A DNA stretch of 64,000 nt, taken from positions 167,238 through 231,237 of the forward strand of contig NZ_SNUK01000005.1 in NCBI RefSeq assembly GCF_012027495.1, read 5' to 3'. Shown one piece after another: positions 7,759 through 16,947 of this stretch. The notes under the pieces were generated by a model, which was not told where the DNA came from, did not search any database, and saw only the letters and a program-made list of their open reading frames with translations. The position numbers were made by a program, and so were the translations under genes. Each line of letters opens with the position of its first letter. Within the stretch, counting starts at the first letter, position 1. The DNA comes from Thermococcus sp. JdF3 (lineage in GTDB: Archaea; Methanobacteriota_B; Thermococci; Thermococcales; Thermococcaceae).

Positions 7759-8934
7759 TTAAGCCTTTGCCCTCTTCAGGTAGCCCTTGAAGAACACCGG
7801 TGTTGTCAGCGCGGTGAGCATGGAGACCGCTATGACGCTCGCGAAGAGAACCTGATCTATGAGGCCCGCGGAGAGGCCGAACGTGAGTATGGCCAGCTCC
7901 AGGCTTCCCCTGCCACCCATTCCGATACCTATCGTTATCGAGTCCCTCCAGTTCAGGCCAAAGAGCCTCGCACCGAGGCCGCAGCCGATGAGCTTGCCCA
8001 TCACCGCCGCGAGGTAGAGCGCCGCTATGAGGGCCAGGCTTATGTCGGCCAGGGGCGGGTTGAACATCAGCCCGACGTAGATGAAGAACAGGGGTATGAA
8101 GAACTCGGTGAGAACGACCTGGAGGTCGTTTATGAGTTCGTTGAGCTTTATCCTCGTCACGACGAGCGGGTCCTTCCTCTCGCGGAGGCGGCTTATGGTG
8201 AGGCCCGCGAGGTAGGCGCCTATTATCTGGTTGAGGCCCGCCCACTGGGCTATTATGGCCAGCGTAAAGGTCAGGATGAGCGTGAAGGTGAAGAACACGT
8301 TGAGGTTCTTGACGATGGAGTAGAACCACCGGGACCTCTTGAAGATGTATTCAGATACCAGAAGCGTTGCGGCTATGAATGCGAATATCTTGGCCGTCAA
8401 TATCCCAAAGGAAGCCGCGTCGAGCCCCCCTCCAGCCAGGGCGGTGATTATGCCGATCAGGTAAACCGCCATTATGTCGTCGGCAAACGCTGCCCCCATG
8501 AGTATCGATGAGACCTCCCTCCTCACACGTTCCTTCACGAGTACGCCGCTGGTTACCTCTATCGCGGTGTTTCCAAGGGTTACTCCGATGAATATCGCGG
8601 CCGTGGTTCCTTTCCCCGCCACCTCGACGGTGAGGAAGCCCAGGGCGAAGGAGAACGCCACGCCAAGTGCCGCAACGACCACCGCCTTCTTGGTGTTCTG
8701 GGCTATGGCGGAGAAGTTGCTGGTGAGCCCCATGTAGAGCATCATCATTATAAGCCCGAACTCGGCCAGGACTCCCAGATCATCCGTCGGTTCTATCAAT
8801 CCAAGGACGAATGGTCCCAGGAGTATTCCGGTGAGGACGTGGGCTATTATCGGGTGTACCTCCACCCTCTCAAAGAGCCACTCTATGCTCTTTGCCGTGA
8901 CGAGAAGAATCGCGAGCGCCGCCAGGAAGTCCAC
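7759..8934 (-). CDS. CPA2-family cation:proton antiporter
   Basis: A 391-residue integral membrane protein with about 12 helices and the paired aspartates expected in the ion site of CPA2 exchangers (GAAFADDIMAVYLIG). It is of the KefB/NapA type without a C-terminal TrkA-N domain. It should exchange Na+ or K+ for H+. The gene follows a DUF131 gene by a single base, so the two form an operon. The ion is not determined. Confidence 0.9.
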   Translation of the reverse strand: MDFLAALAILLVTAKSIEWLFERVEVHPIIAHVLTGILLGPFVLGLIEPTDDLGVLAEFGLIMMMLYMGLTSNFSAIAQNTKKAVVVAALGVAFSFALGFLTVEVAGKGTTAAIFIGVTLGNTAIEVTSGVLVKERVRREVSSILMGAAFADDIMAVYLIGIITALAGGGLDAASFGILTAKIFAFIAATLLVSEYIFKRSRWFYSIVKNLNVFFTFTLILTFTLAIIAQWAGLNQIIGAYLAGLTISRLRERKDPLVVTRIKLNELINDLQVVLTEFFIPLFFIYVGLMFNPPLADISLALIAALYLAAVMGKLIGCGLGARLFGLNWRDSITIGIGMGGRGSLELAILTFGLSAGLIDQVLFASVIAVSMLTALTTPVFFKGYLKRAKA

Positions 8935-8935
8935 G

Positions 8936-9184
8936 TCAGTCCCCCCTTGTCAGCAGGGCCGCAATTAGCCAGAGTGCCATGAGTATTACCGCCAGTACTG
9001 CCGCGAGCCCAGCGGCCCCCTTATTTGTTCCGAATATTACCGGAATGGGGCCTATCATTATCACCCCACCACCTTCAACGTCGGCTTCCCCTCCGATTGA
9101 AGAAACGATGGTGCCTATGAAGACCAGCAGGAAGCCGATGAATATAAGCGCCATCCCGCTCAGTATCAGCGTTTTCCCGTCCAT
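8936..9184 (-). CDS. DUF131 (TIGR00304) small membrane protein
   Basis: An 82-residue protein with two hydrophobic helices (residues about 7-28 and 57-78) and the central GGVIMIGPIPVIFGTNKG typical of archaeal TIGR00304 proteins. Function is unknown. It is the first gene of the operon with the antiporter, which suggests a membrane accessory role. A TTTTAAAAGG box stands about 25 bases upstream of the ATG. Confidence 0.85.
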   Translation of the reverse strand: MDGKTLILSGMALIFIGFLLVFIGTIVSSIGGEADVEGGGVIMIGPIPVIFGTNKGAAGLAAVLAVILMALWLIAALLTRGD

Positions 9185-9264
9185 ACGGTATGGGCTTCCT
9201 TTTCACCTTTTAAAACTTAGCGTCAGACCCAAAGGGTTAAAACGACCCGTGGGGATTCTTTAAT

Positions 9265-9954
9265 ATGCTCGTGCTCGTTGACCTCGACGACACGCTCTGC
9301 AACACCTGGGAGGCCGGCAGGTACAGCGTTCTCCGCCTGATACCCTATCTCATCAGGAAGAGGAAGTTCAGGGCGTTCTTCTACATTCTCACGGCCCGCT
9401 ACCGCGAGCTGGAGCAGTCGAGAGAATTTCACACCCTCGACTTCGATAAGCTCGTCGAGAGGGTGATGAGCAAGGTCTACTCCAAAATCAGCCCGGACGA
9501 GCTGGATGAGATAACGGAACTGGTCGATAGGGTGTTCTTTTCCAATCTGAAGCTTTACCCTGATGCCGTCTCCTTCCTGAGGGGTCTCAAAGCCATGGGT
9601 GCGCGACTGGTTCTCATTACGGACTCCTCCACCAAATGGCAGAGGAAGAAGCTGGAGTACCTTGGGATAAAGGACTACTTCGACGCACTGATAATAAGCG
9701 GTGAAACCGGCCACAGCAAGCTCGAACCCCACAATTTCAGGCTCGCCAGGCGTCTCTTCCCGGACGAGGAGATATACATGGTCGGGGACAGGGACGACAC
9801 CGACATGCGTGGGGGGAAGGAGATTGGGGCGACGACGATACTGGTTCAGAGGGGCTATTTCAGTGGCAGACTCGCCAGGCACGCCGACTACGTGGTCAAA
9901 GACCTCATCGAAGCCCTGGAGGTGATAAAGCGTGAGCATGAAAAGCGAGCTTAA
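9265..9954 (+). CDS. HAD-superfamily hydrolase
   Basis: A 229-residue phosphatase-like protein. HAD motif I is VDLDDTLCNTW, motif II VLITDSST, the motif III lysine is in HSKLEPHNF, and motif IV is VGDRDDTDMRGG. The alpha-helical cap between motifs I and II is consistent with a small-molecule phosphatase. The substrate is not evident. A TTAAAA box about 25-30 bases before the ATG suggests a nearly leaderless message. The 3' end overlaps the next gene by 23 bases. Confidence 0.9.
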   Translation: MLVLVDLDDTLCNTWEAGRYSVLRLIPYLIRKRKFRAFFYILTARYRELEQSREFHTLDFDKLVERVMSKVYSKISPDELDEITELVDRVFFSNLKLYPDAVSFLRGLKAMGARLVLITDSSTKWQRKKLEYLGIKDYFDALIISGETGHSKLEPHNFRLARRLFPDEEIYMVGDRDDTDMRGGKEIGATTILVQRGYFSGRLARHADYVVKDLIEALEVIKREHEKRA

Positions 9955-10558
9955 GCGTAAGTCCCTCCACATGACGGGTCTGCTCGTTCCGCTCTCATAT
10001 CACCTGTTCGGCAGGGAGCTTACCCTGACTTTCATAGGTCTGGCCTTCTTCCTCTTCGTCGTCCTCGAGCCCTTCAGGATAATAGAGGAGCTGAGGGACA
10101 ACATAAAGAGGAGGCTCAGGATATACGTTGATGGGGACGTCATCGGAAGGGTTGAGGTTCTGGAAAAACACATAGACGAGATAACCCGCTCCCACGAGCG
10201 CTACCGCGTCGCGGCTCACATCTACTTCGCCGCGGCATCTTTCATAGTCGTGTACTTCTTCCCGATGGAGGTGGCGGTTGGTGCAATCACCGTCGCCACC
10301 GTTGGCGATGCCCTGGCGGCGATAATAGGAAAATCCCTCGGAAGGCACCGCTTCTCCAACGGCAAGAGCTTCGAGGGCAGCCTGGCCTACTTCCTCGCGG
10401 GGGTTGCCATACTCTGGCCCCTCGTTGGCCTTCCGCTGGCCCTGGTGGGCTCCATAGCTGGAACCGTGGCGGAGTTCTACAACCTCCCGCCCGACGACAA
10501 CTTCTCCAACCAGCTGGCGGTGGCCTTAGCCGTTTACCTGGCGGGATTGCTCATCTGA
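9932..10558 (+). CDS. Dolichol kinase-like / CTP-transferase family membrane protein
   Basis: A 208-residue membrane protein with the motif DALAAIIGKSLGRHRF followed by NGKSFEGSLAYFLAG, typical of the SEC59/DGK1 group of CTP-dependent polyprenol or diacylglycerol kinases. It probably phosphorylates a lipid alcohol. The GTG start at 9932 has a strong GGAGGTGAT site inside the preceding HAD gene, so the two are coupled. An association with the HAD phosphatase in lipid phosphate turnover is possible but inferred only from the overlap. Confidence 0.78.
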   Translation: MSMKSELKRKSLHMTGLLVPLSYHLFGRELTLTFIGLAFFLFVVLEPFRIIEELRDNIKRRLRIYVDGDVIGRVEVLEKHIDEITRSHERYRVAAHIYFAAASFIVVYFFPMEVAVGAITVATVGDALAAIIGKSLGRHRFSNGKSFEGSLAYFLAGVAILWPLVGLPLALVGSIAGTVAEFYNLPPDDNFSNQLAVALAVYLAGLLI

Positions 10559-10617
10559 GCTTTTGTTTGTATAGCGGCATTGCAGAAGAGTGGAAAATGG
10601 AAAATCGAAAAGAAAGG

Positions 10618-13600
10618 TCACTCTACCGTGACCGTCGCGAACTGGGTGAAGGTATCGGCGTCGCCCCACTCCTGGCCTGAGTCGCTGTCCCTGACGGCGT
10701 CCTGGAGCGGCAGTGAGTCAACGGCAGAATCGCCGGCACCCTGTCCCGTGACGTAGGCGACCACGTTTATCTCTCCCGGCTTGACGCCGAGGGCTTCCCA
10801 TGGAATCGCTATCTCGAGGGTCTGGAGACCGTCTTTCTGGTTGCCCGTGTATGCGTAGAATCCTATCCACTTGAGGTCCTCGTACTTCCATCCGGTTCCG
10901 TTCCACAGGGCGAGCTGGGCGCTGGTTATGGTGCTGGTTCCGGGGTCTCCAAAGAACTCCCCGTTCCAGAAGAAGTATAGCTGTGCATCTATTCCCCTGC
11001 TGAAGCTCACCTTTCTGCTCCAGCTGTCCTGGCCGGTGGTGTATCCGCCGGCCCTGTAGTCGAGGGATATGCTGTAGGAAACCCTCCACGAGGCGCTGTT
11101 CTCTGTGGTCAGGGCTATGTAGAGGAACTGGTCGTCGTGATCGACGTAGAGGGCCTTGAGGTTCGCGCCATCCTGTCCGTAGCCGGTCTCATCGACTGCC
11201 ACCGGCTGGACGCTCCAGTCGTCGAGGTTTCCGTCTATGGTCTTGGTGAGGTTCTTGGAGAGCTCCTTGAGGTATTCGAGCCTTTCGAGGTTGCCCTCCT
11301 CGACGATTTTCTTCAGCGCCTCCATCTCGTGCACTACCCGCTTCAGTCCGGTGTACGCGCGGAATATCTTAATGGACGCTCCCAGGGCGGCGTTTCCGTT
11401 ATCGATGTTCTCCTTCCCCTCGTTGTAGAGCTTGAGGAGGTCGTTCACGGTGTTCTCGTATTCCTCGACCTTCTTCTCTATCTCCTCCGGCAGGGTGGCG
11501 TTCCTGAAGTATTCGTCGAGTTCGAGATAGCGCCCGTAGTCGTTCTTGAAGTGCCACATTCCGTAATACTTGTTTAGGGACACGAAGCCCCTCCAGAATT
11601 TCTGCATCTGTACCTTCCTGCGGACGGAAGTGTAATCCACATCGTTTGCCTTCTCGACCATGCCGTTGGTCTCGATGTGGATGTAGTAATCCAGGTATCC
11701 GTCCATGACCTCCTCCCCGGTGGGCTTGTCACTGAGGACATCAACGGCGTCGCTGATCTCGTCGTCGCTGAACGGCTCTCCGAAGTTCCAGACTCCTCCT
11801 CCCCAGCTCAGGCCGGTTGCGACCTGGAAGTTGAAGTCAGTGGCGCCGTTGAAGACCTCCACCGGAATCTTGACCTCGACTGTGTTCGCTGAGATGTTAA
11901 CCCCAACGACGGCCCCGTTCACCGTGACCATGTCGTTGTTCGGGTCTATAAAGTACAGTATGGACTCAACGCTGTTGCCCGCGGGTTTTACTGATGTGTT
12001 CCCGCTGCATCCAGAGCACTTGAGGTTCACGGCCATCTGGATGTCCCATTCTATAACCGAACTCATGTCCATACTGCCGGCAAAACCTCCGGCTTTTCCG
12101 CCGTCCTTGTAATCGATCGGGACGGCTATGAACGTTGCTCCGTTTGCCCCCAGCTTCATGTTGCTCATGTTCCTGAACCTGAAGAGGAAGTAAACGTAGT
12201 GGTCGTCCTTCGTCACCGCTACCTCGGTGAGGTCGGCGTGGCTTGAGGTGTGACCGGTTTCCTCGAGGTAATTGTCGTTGTCCGTTCTCTGGTCGTTCTC
12301 GGCGTCCCTCCAGATGAACGTTCCGTTGATTACGGTGTACGTGTCGTTGAGCAGGTTCGCCGATGGCCAGTCGTTCGGGTTGCCGTCAACTTCTATTTTT
12401 CCAACCCACACCACATCAACGTCCATTGTGACGACGTTGTTGTCCTCGTTGGCCTCCGTGATAAGGTTGTCCTCGTCCACCGTAACCTTCAGCGTGTACC
12501 TGCCCGTTTCGTTTGGTCTCCATGTGAAGGTGAGCTCCCTCTCCTCGCCGGCACCGAGGTCAACCGTCCAGTTGGAGATGAGCGTATCGTTGACGTAGGC
12601 CCTGACCTCGGCATCGGAGGCCGGGAGGGAACCGAGGTTTTTCACGGTGACGCGGTATTCGGTCGTTCTGTTGAGTCCCGCGATACCGGGGCCGGTTATG
12701 CTGGCGGTGAGTTCGGGCACGGGAATGAACATCTCGAAGTCCGCCATCTCGGTGATGACGTCCGTGTCGCTCCATTCGTCTGCGTTGTCCGCGGCGGCAC
12801 CTTCCTGCGGGAGGACGTCAACGGCAGAGCCGCCTCCACCGGTTACCCATGCGGCGACCGCGAACTTGCTGGGCATTCCTCCGATGGCTGACCATGGTAC
12901 TGCGACTTCGAGGGTTTTAAGGCCTGTTGAACTGTCTCCAGTGTAGTTATACTTTCCACCCATATCGGTCAGGCTTGGCCAGCTCCAGCCGCCCTCGTAT
13001 GGGTTGAGCTGCGCGGCGGTTATTGATGCGCTCCCGTCGTCCCACCAGAAGTAAACTTCATAGTCCAGCGCGTATCCATTGGAGAACTCTATGCCCCGCC
13101 CCCAGGCGTCTCCACCTGTGGTATATCCGTTCCCAGTCCCTGGGTCAACATCGATTCCAAAGCCGTACGCCATTCCTCCGTTCTTGGTGTTGTTGGTCTC
13201 AATGGCAAGGTAGAGGTACTGGTCATCCCAGGAGACGTAGAACTTGCTGAGGTTGCCCACGTCAACGCCCGTACCAGTGGTATCTTCGGCCGCCAGTTCG
13301 TTCTCGCTCCAGTCGCTGAGATTGCCATCTATTGTCTTGGGGGTGACATGTAATTCAACGAGGTTTGTGAGTATGTCCTTGTCGGTCCATTCGCCGTCTC
13401 CAACGGCAGGATAGTCCACCGCAGGATCAACAGGAAGCGTATCTATCGCCGAGCTGTGGGCATCACTGCCGGCGAGCCAGGTAATTACTGCAATCCTTTC
13501 CGGGCATCCACCGAGCTTGTCCCAGGGGATTGCAAGTTCCACTGTTCCAAAGGAAGGGTCCGGGGATGATGCGTAGTTGACGTTTCCTATGCCAACATCC

Positions 13601-14088
13601 TCCCATCCGTTCCCGTTCCAGTGCTTGAAGTCTCCACCGCCTATCCCCTGGCTTCCAGAATCGTACCAGAAGTAGAGCTCGTAATCTATAGCATAATCCC
13701 CTCCAAAACCAATGTCCCTCCACCAGATATCCTCAAAACCATTCGATGGGTCTCCATCCTGATCGACCCCAACGTAACCGTTGCCGGTTCCGGGATCCAC
13801 GTCTATTCCTATTCCAAGAACGGTGTTCCAGTGCTTTGTATTGTTCGTCTTTATCGCGATGTACAGGTACTGGTCGTCCCATGAAACATAGAGTCTGTCG
13901 AGGTTGGCTCCTTCAAGTCCGGTATCTTTGCCTACCGCAACCAAATCGCTTGGAGTCCAGTCGCTTAGGCTGCCGTCTATGATTTTAGTGCCGTACATGG
14001 CGCTGACGAGGCCGCTAAACGTGGGCACTAAACCAAGCAACAGAACGAACATTAACACAACTGCCGCCGTTTTCTTCACATTATCCAC
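10618..14088 (-). CDS. Large secreted multi-module (CBM9/glucodextranase-like and CARDB) protein
   Basis: A 1156-residue protein with a signal peptide (residues 1-30). Three copies of a beta-sandwich module begin IDGxLxDW and contain SWDDQYLYIAIKTNN or a close variant, at about residues 36-235, 250-455 and 1000-1150. A CARDB-like domain (about 465-560) and a fourth related module (about 565-800, EVDGNPNDW) lie between, followed by a charged helical stretch (about 830-1000). The modules resemble the C-terminal binding domains of archaeal amylopullulanases and glucodextranase. No catalytic domain or clear C-terminal anchor is present. It is transcribed divergently from the GH57 enzyme behind a TGM-like element, so it probably binds starch or maltodextrin outside the cell. 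Confidence 0.75.
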   Translation of the reverse strand: MDNVKKTAAVVLMFVLLLGLVPTFSGLVSAMYGTKIIDGSLSDWTPSDLVAVGKDTGLEGANLDRLYVSWDDQYLYIAIKTNNTKHWNTVLGIGIDVDPGTGNGYVGVDQDGDPSNGFEDIWWRDIGFGGDYAIDYELYFWYDSGSQGIGGGDFKHWNGNGWEDVGIGNVNYASSPDPSFGTVELAIPWDKLGGCPERIAVITWLAGSDAHSSAIDTLPVDPAVDYPAVGDGEWTDKDILTNLVELHVTPKTIDGNLSDWSENELAAEDTTGTGVDVGNLSKFYVSWDDQYLYLAIETNNTKNGGMAYGFGIDVDPGTGNGYTTGGDAWGRGIEFSNGYALDYEVYFWWDDGSASITAAQLNPYEGGWSWPSLTDMGGKYNYTGDSSTGLKTLEVAVPWSAIGGMPSKFAVAAWVTGGGGSAVDVLPQEGAAADNADEWSDTDVITEMADFEMFIPVPELTASITGPGIAGLNRTTEYRVTVKNLGSLPASDAEVRAYVNDTLISNWTVDLGAGEERELTFTWRPNETGRYTLKVTVDEDNLITEANEDNNVVTMDVDVVWVGKIEVDGNPNDWPSANLLNDTYTVINGTFIWRDAENDQRTDNDNYLEETGHTSSHADLTEVAVTKDDHYVYFLFRFRNMSNMKLGANGATFIAVPIDYKDGGKAGGFAGSMDMSSVIEWDIQMAVNLKCSGCSGNTSVKPAGNSVESILYFIDPNNDMVTVNGAVVGVNISANTVEVKIPVEVFNGATDFNFQVATGLSWGGGVWNFGEPFSDDEISDAVDVLSDKPTGEEVMDGYLDYYIHIETNGMVEKANDVDYTSVRRKVQMQKFWRGFVSLNKYYGMWHFKNDYGRYLELDEYFRNATLPEEIEKKVEEYENTVNDLLKLYNEGKENIDNGNAALGASIKIFRAYTGLKRVVHEMEALKKIVEEGNLERLEYLKELSKNLTKTIDGNLDDWSVQPVAVDETGYGQDGANLKALYVDHDDQFLYIALTTENSASWRVSYSISLDYRAGGYTTGQDSWSRKVSFSRGIDAQLYFFWNGEFFGDPGTSTITSAQLALWNGTGWKYEDLKWIGFYAYTGNQKDGLQTLEIAIPWEALGVKPGEINVVAYVTGQGAGDSAVDSLPLQDAVRDSDSGQEWGDADTFTQFATVTVE

Positions 14089-14124
14089 CTCCAGTGGGGG
14101 TAAATCCCCAGGGGTGTACGGTAG

Positions 14125-14137
14125 TCACCCGTGGTGA
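14125..14137. promoter_or_regulatory. TGM-like core (TCAC-N5-GTGA) facing the secreted-protein gene
   Basis: TCAC at 14125-14128 and GTGA at 14134-14137 keep the inner half-sites and the N5 spacing of the Thermococcales glycolytic motif but lack its outer bases. It lies between the shared TATA box and the start of the gene at 14088. Confidence 0.4.
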
Positions 14138-14152
14138 GTATTAGGAGAAAAA

Positions 14153-14162
14153 GGTTTATATG
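14153..14162. promoter_or_regulatory. Shared TATA box of a divergent promoter
   Basis: GGTTTATATG reads as a good archaeal TATA element in both directions. It is 53 bases before the GH57 ATG and 65 bases before the start of the divergent secreted-protein gene. No other TATA-like sequence is visible in the 126-base gap. Confidence 0.55.
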
Positions 14163-14174
14163 CCTTTCTTCCCA

Positions 14175-14191
14175 TATCACCGCTAGTGATA
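14175..14191. promoter_or_regulatory. Thermococcales glycolytic motif (TGM), Tgr/TrmBL1 site
   Basis: TATCAC CGCTA GTGATA is a perfect match to the TGM consensus TATCAC-N5-GTGATA. It lies downstream of the TATA box. In T. kodakarensis that position is known to give repression by Tgr (TrmBL1) that is lifted by maltooligosaccharides, which fits a maltodextrin enzyme. Confidence 0.85.
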
Positions 14192-14214
14192 ACATATCTG
14201 GTGGGTGGTTGGCA

Positions 14215-16173
14215 ATGGTGAACTTTATATTTGGCATTCATAACCATCAGCCCCTCGGAAACTTCGGCTGGGTCTTCGAGAGCGCCTACGATAGGTCCTA
14301 CAGACCTTTCATGGAGATTCTGGAGGAGTACCCGAACATGAAGGCCGCGGTTCACATAAGCGGCCCCCTCCTCGAATGGCTCGAGGCCAACAGGCCCGAA
14401 TACATAGACCTCCTCCGCTCCCTGGTGAAGAAAGGACAGCTGGAGATAGTCGTGGCAGGCTTCTACGAGCCGGTTCTGGCGGCTATCCCGAAAGAGGACA
14501 GGATTGAGCAGATAACCCTCCTGAAGGACTTTGCAAAGAAACTCGGCTACGACGCCAGGGGCGTCTGGCTCACCGAGCGCGTCTGGCAGCCCGAACTCGT
14601 TAAGAGCCTCAGGCAGGCGGGAATCGATTACGTCATCGTCGATGACTACCACTTCATGAGTGCCGGCCTGAGCAAGGAGGAACTTTACTGGCCGTACTAC
14701 ACCGAGGACGGCGGGGAGGTAATAGCTGTCTTCCCGATAGACGAGAAGCTCCGCTACCTCATCCCGTTCCGCCCCGTTGAGAAGACCGTCGAGTACCTCC
14801 ACAGCCTTGACAACGGTGACGAGAGCAGGGTCGCTGTCTTCCACGACGACGGTGAGAAGTTCGGTGTCTGGCCGGGAACGTACGAGTGGGTTTACGAGAA
14901 GGGCTGGCTCAGGGAGTTCTTTGACAGGATTTCGAGCGATGAGAGGATAAATCTAACGCTTTACTCCGAGTACCTTGCGAGGTTCAAGCCCCGCGGGCTG
15001 GTTTACCTGCCCATTGCCTCCTACTTCGAGATGAGCGAGTGGTCCCTCCCGGCAAAGCAGGCGAAGCTCTTCGTGGAGTTCGTTGAAAAGCTCAAGGGGC
15101 ACGGCCAGTTCGAGAAGTACCGCGTCTTCGTCAGGGGAGGAATCTGGAAGAATTTCTTCTTCAAGTACCCCGAGAGCAACTACATGCACAAGAGGATGCT
15201 GATGGTGAGCAAGCTGGTGAGGGACAATCCCGAGGCGAGGAGGTTCATCCTCAAGGCCCAGTGCAACGACGCCTACTGGCACGGTGTATTCGGAGGGGTT
15301 TACCTCCCGCACCTCCGCAGGGCGGTCTGGGAGAACATAATACGGGCCAACGGCTTCGCCTCCACGGGCAGCTTCGTCCGCGACATAGACTTTGACGGCC
15401 GCGATGAGGTATTCATCGAGGACGAGAACTTCTATGCCGTCTTTAAGCCCTCCTACGGCGGTGCCCTCTTTGAGCTCTCCTCACGCAGGAGGGCCGTCAA
15501 CTACAACGATGTGCTCGCGAGGCGCTGGGAGCACTACCACGAGGTTCCTGAGTCCGCCACCCCCGAGGAGGAAGGCGAGGAGGGTGTGGCGAGCATACAC
15601 GAGGTCGGCAGGAAGATTCCGGACGAGATACGGCGCGAGCTCGCCTACGATGACCACCTGAGGGCCATCCTGCAGGACCACTTCCTTGAGCCGGAGACGG
15701 CACTCGAGGAGTACCGCCTCAACAGGCACATCGAGCTTGGGGACTTCGTGACGGGTGCCTACGACTACGGCCTTTTTGAGGGCGGCGTCACCCTCGAGAG
15801 GGACGGAACCGTCTCCGGAAGGCCGGCGAGGGTGGAGAAGACCTTCCACCTGACTGAGGATGGCTTCGTGGTGGACTACACCGTTAGGAGTGACTCAAAG
15901 GCCCTCTTCGGCGTCGAGCTTAACCTTGCCGTCCACAGCGTCATGGAGGAGCCGGCGGAGTTCGAGGCTGAGAAGTTCGAGGTGAACGACCCCCACGGCA
16001 TCGGAAGGGTGGCGGTGGAGCTCGACAAAAAGGCAAGGGTGTGGAAGTACCCAATAAAGACCCTCAGTCAGAGCGAAGCCGGCTGGGATTTCGTGCAGCA
16101 GGGCGTCAGCTACACTGTCCTCCTGCCTGTCGATGGGGAGCTGAGATTCAGACTGCGGTTCAGGGAACTTTGA
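14215..16173 (+). CDS. GH57 4-alpha-glucanotransferase
   Basis: A 652-residue family GH57 enzyme, close in length and sequence pattern to the T. litoralis 4-alpha-glucanotransferase. It transfers maltooligosaccharide chains and forms large cyclic glucans in the cytoplasm; there is no signal peptide. The expected nucleophile is Glu121 in GVWLTERVWQPE and the acid/base Asp212 in VFHDDGEKFG; GIHNHQPLGNFGW is the first conserved region. The start ATG 14215 follows GGGTGGTT; the longer frame to 14131 would be translated through the promoter. A perfect TGM upstream predicts control by Tgr. Confidence 0.93.
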   Translation: MVNFIFGIHNHQPLGNFGWVFESAYDRSYRPFMEILEEYPNMKAAVHISGPLLEWLEANRPEYIDLLRSLVKKGQLEIVVAGFYEPVLAAIPKEDRIEQITLLKDFAKKLGYDARGVWLTERVWQPELVKSLRQAGIDYVIVDDYHFMSAGLSKEELYWPYYTEDGGEVIAVFPIDEKLRYLIPFRPVEKTVEYLHSLDNGDESRVAVFHDDGEKFGVWPGTYEWVYEKGWLREFFDRISSDERINLTLYSEYLARFKPRGLVYLPIASYFEMSEWSLPAKQAKLFVEFVEKLKGHGQFEKYRVFVRGGIWKNFFFKYPESNYMHKRMLMVSKLVRDNPEARRFILKAQCNDAYWHGVFGGVYLPHLRRAVWENIIRANGFASTGSFVRDIDFDGRDEVFIEDENFYAVFKPSYGGALFELSSRRRAVNYNDVLARRWEHYHEVPESATPEEEGEEGVASIHEVGRKIPDEIRRELAYDDHLRAILQDHFLEPETALEEYRLNRHIELGDFVTGAYDYGLFEGGVTLERDGTVSGRPARVEKTFHLTEDGFVVDYTVRSDSKALFGVELNLAVHSVMEEPAEFEAEKFEVNDPHGIGRVAVELDKKARVWKYPIKTLSQSEAGWDFVQQGVSYTVLLPVDGELRFRLRFREL

Positions 16174-16176
16174 TTT

Positions 16177-16833
16177 TCACATTTTTATCGTCATTCCCTC
16201 GAGTTTCGGATCCACCGACTTCAGCACCCTGAACTCCGTCACCTTGTCCTTTCTCGAGATCTGGATTACAGTGGTCGCCAGGTCCTCCAGAAGTTTGACC
16301 ACCGGCTGTCTCATGCCGTCTATAACGTTGGCCTTCAGGAAATGGACGGACAGCCTCCTCTCATCGCCAACGTATTTGGATATGGCGCTGATTATGACCT
16401 GGACGTTCTTCGGCGAGAACTCCGATGCCACGAAGAGCTTCTCAAGACCCACCACGGCCGTTAGGGTTGGTCCTCCTGATTCGAGAAGTGTGGTGTAGGT
16501 CTCCATGAACTTCTTTGCGAGAATAACCGGCTCAGAGATGTCCCGTATCCACCCAACGACTTCACCGATTTCTATTGTGCCCCCTATTTTGATGACCTTC
16601 ACGCTGTTCAGAACCCCGTCATCGAGGCCGGCGAGCCGCGCCTTGGCCTTCAGAATGTGGAGCGAGTCCAGGATGTCGATGACCACGACCTTGTACCCCC
16701 TGCTTCTGCCCCAGTTCACCAACTGGTAGAATCCGAAGTACTGATCCCCGCTGTCCGTCCGCTCCATGAGGACTATCTCGCCCATCCTTAGTGATTCCCA
16801 GAGGTTCATCATGAGGCCGTCGGGTACGCTCAT
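16177..16833 (-). CDS. DUF257 family protein
   Basis: A 218-residue protein of the Thermococcales DUF257 family, which resembles a RecA/GvpD-like fold without a Walker A motif. Conserved stretches seen are GEIVLMERTDSGDQYFGFYQ and VVVIDILDSLHILKAKARL. Function is unknown. ATG 16833 is preceded by AGGTGATAAAA, and TATTTAAATC lies about 60 bases upstream. The gene is convergent with the GH57 gene, with 3 bases between stops. Confidence 0.8.
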   Translation of the reverse strand: MSVPDGLMMNLWESLRMGEIVLMERTDSGDQYFGFYQLVNWGRSRGYKVVVIDILDSLHILKAKARLAGLDDGVLNSVKVIKIGGTIEIGEVVGWIRDISEPVILAKKFMETYTTLLESGGPTLTAVVGLEKLFVASEFSPKNVQVIISAISKYVGDERRLSVHFLKANVIDGMRQPVVKLLEDLATTVIQISRKDKVTEFRVLKSVDPKLEGMTIKM

Positions 16834-16947
16834 TTTTATCACCTGCTACCTGTGGTGTTGATGATGTGAGAAAATATCCCTGCTAGATTTAAATAGTCTT
16901 TTGTCTTACTCCCCTCTCTCGAAAGCCGTCCCTCGAAAGGGGAGGAA

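Noticed and set aside
7649..8329. 226-codon minus frame rich in His, Arg and Pro
   Set aside because: Shadow of the antiporter gene on the same strand in another frame.
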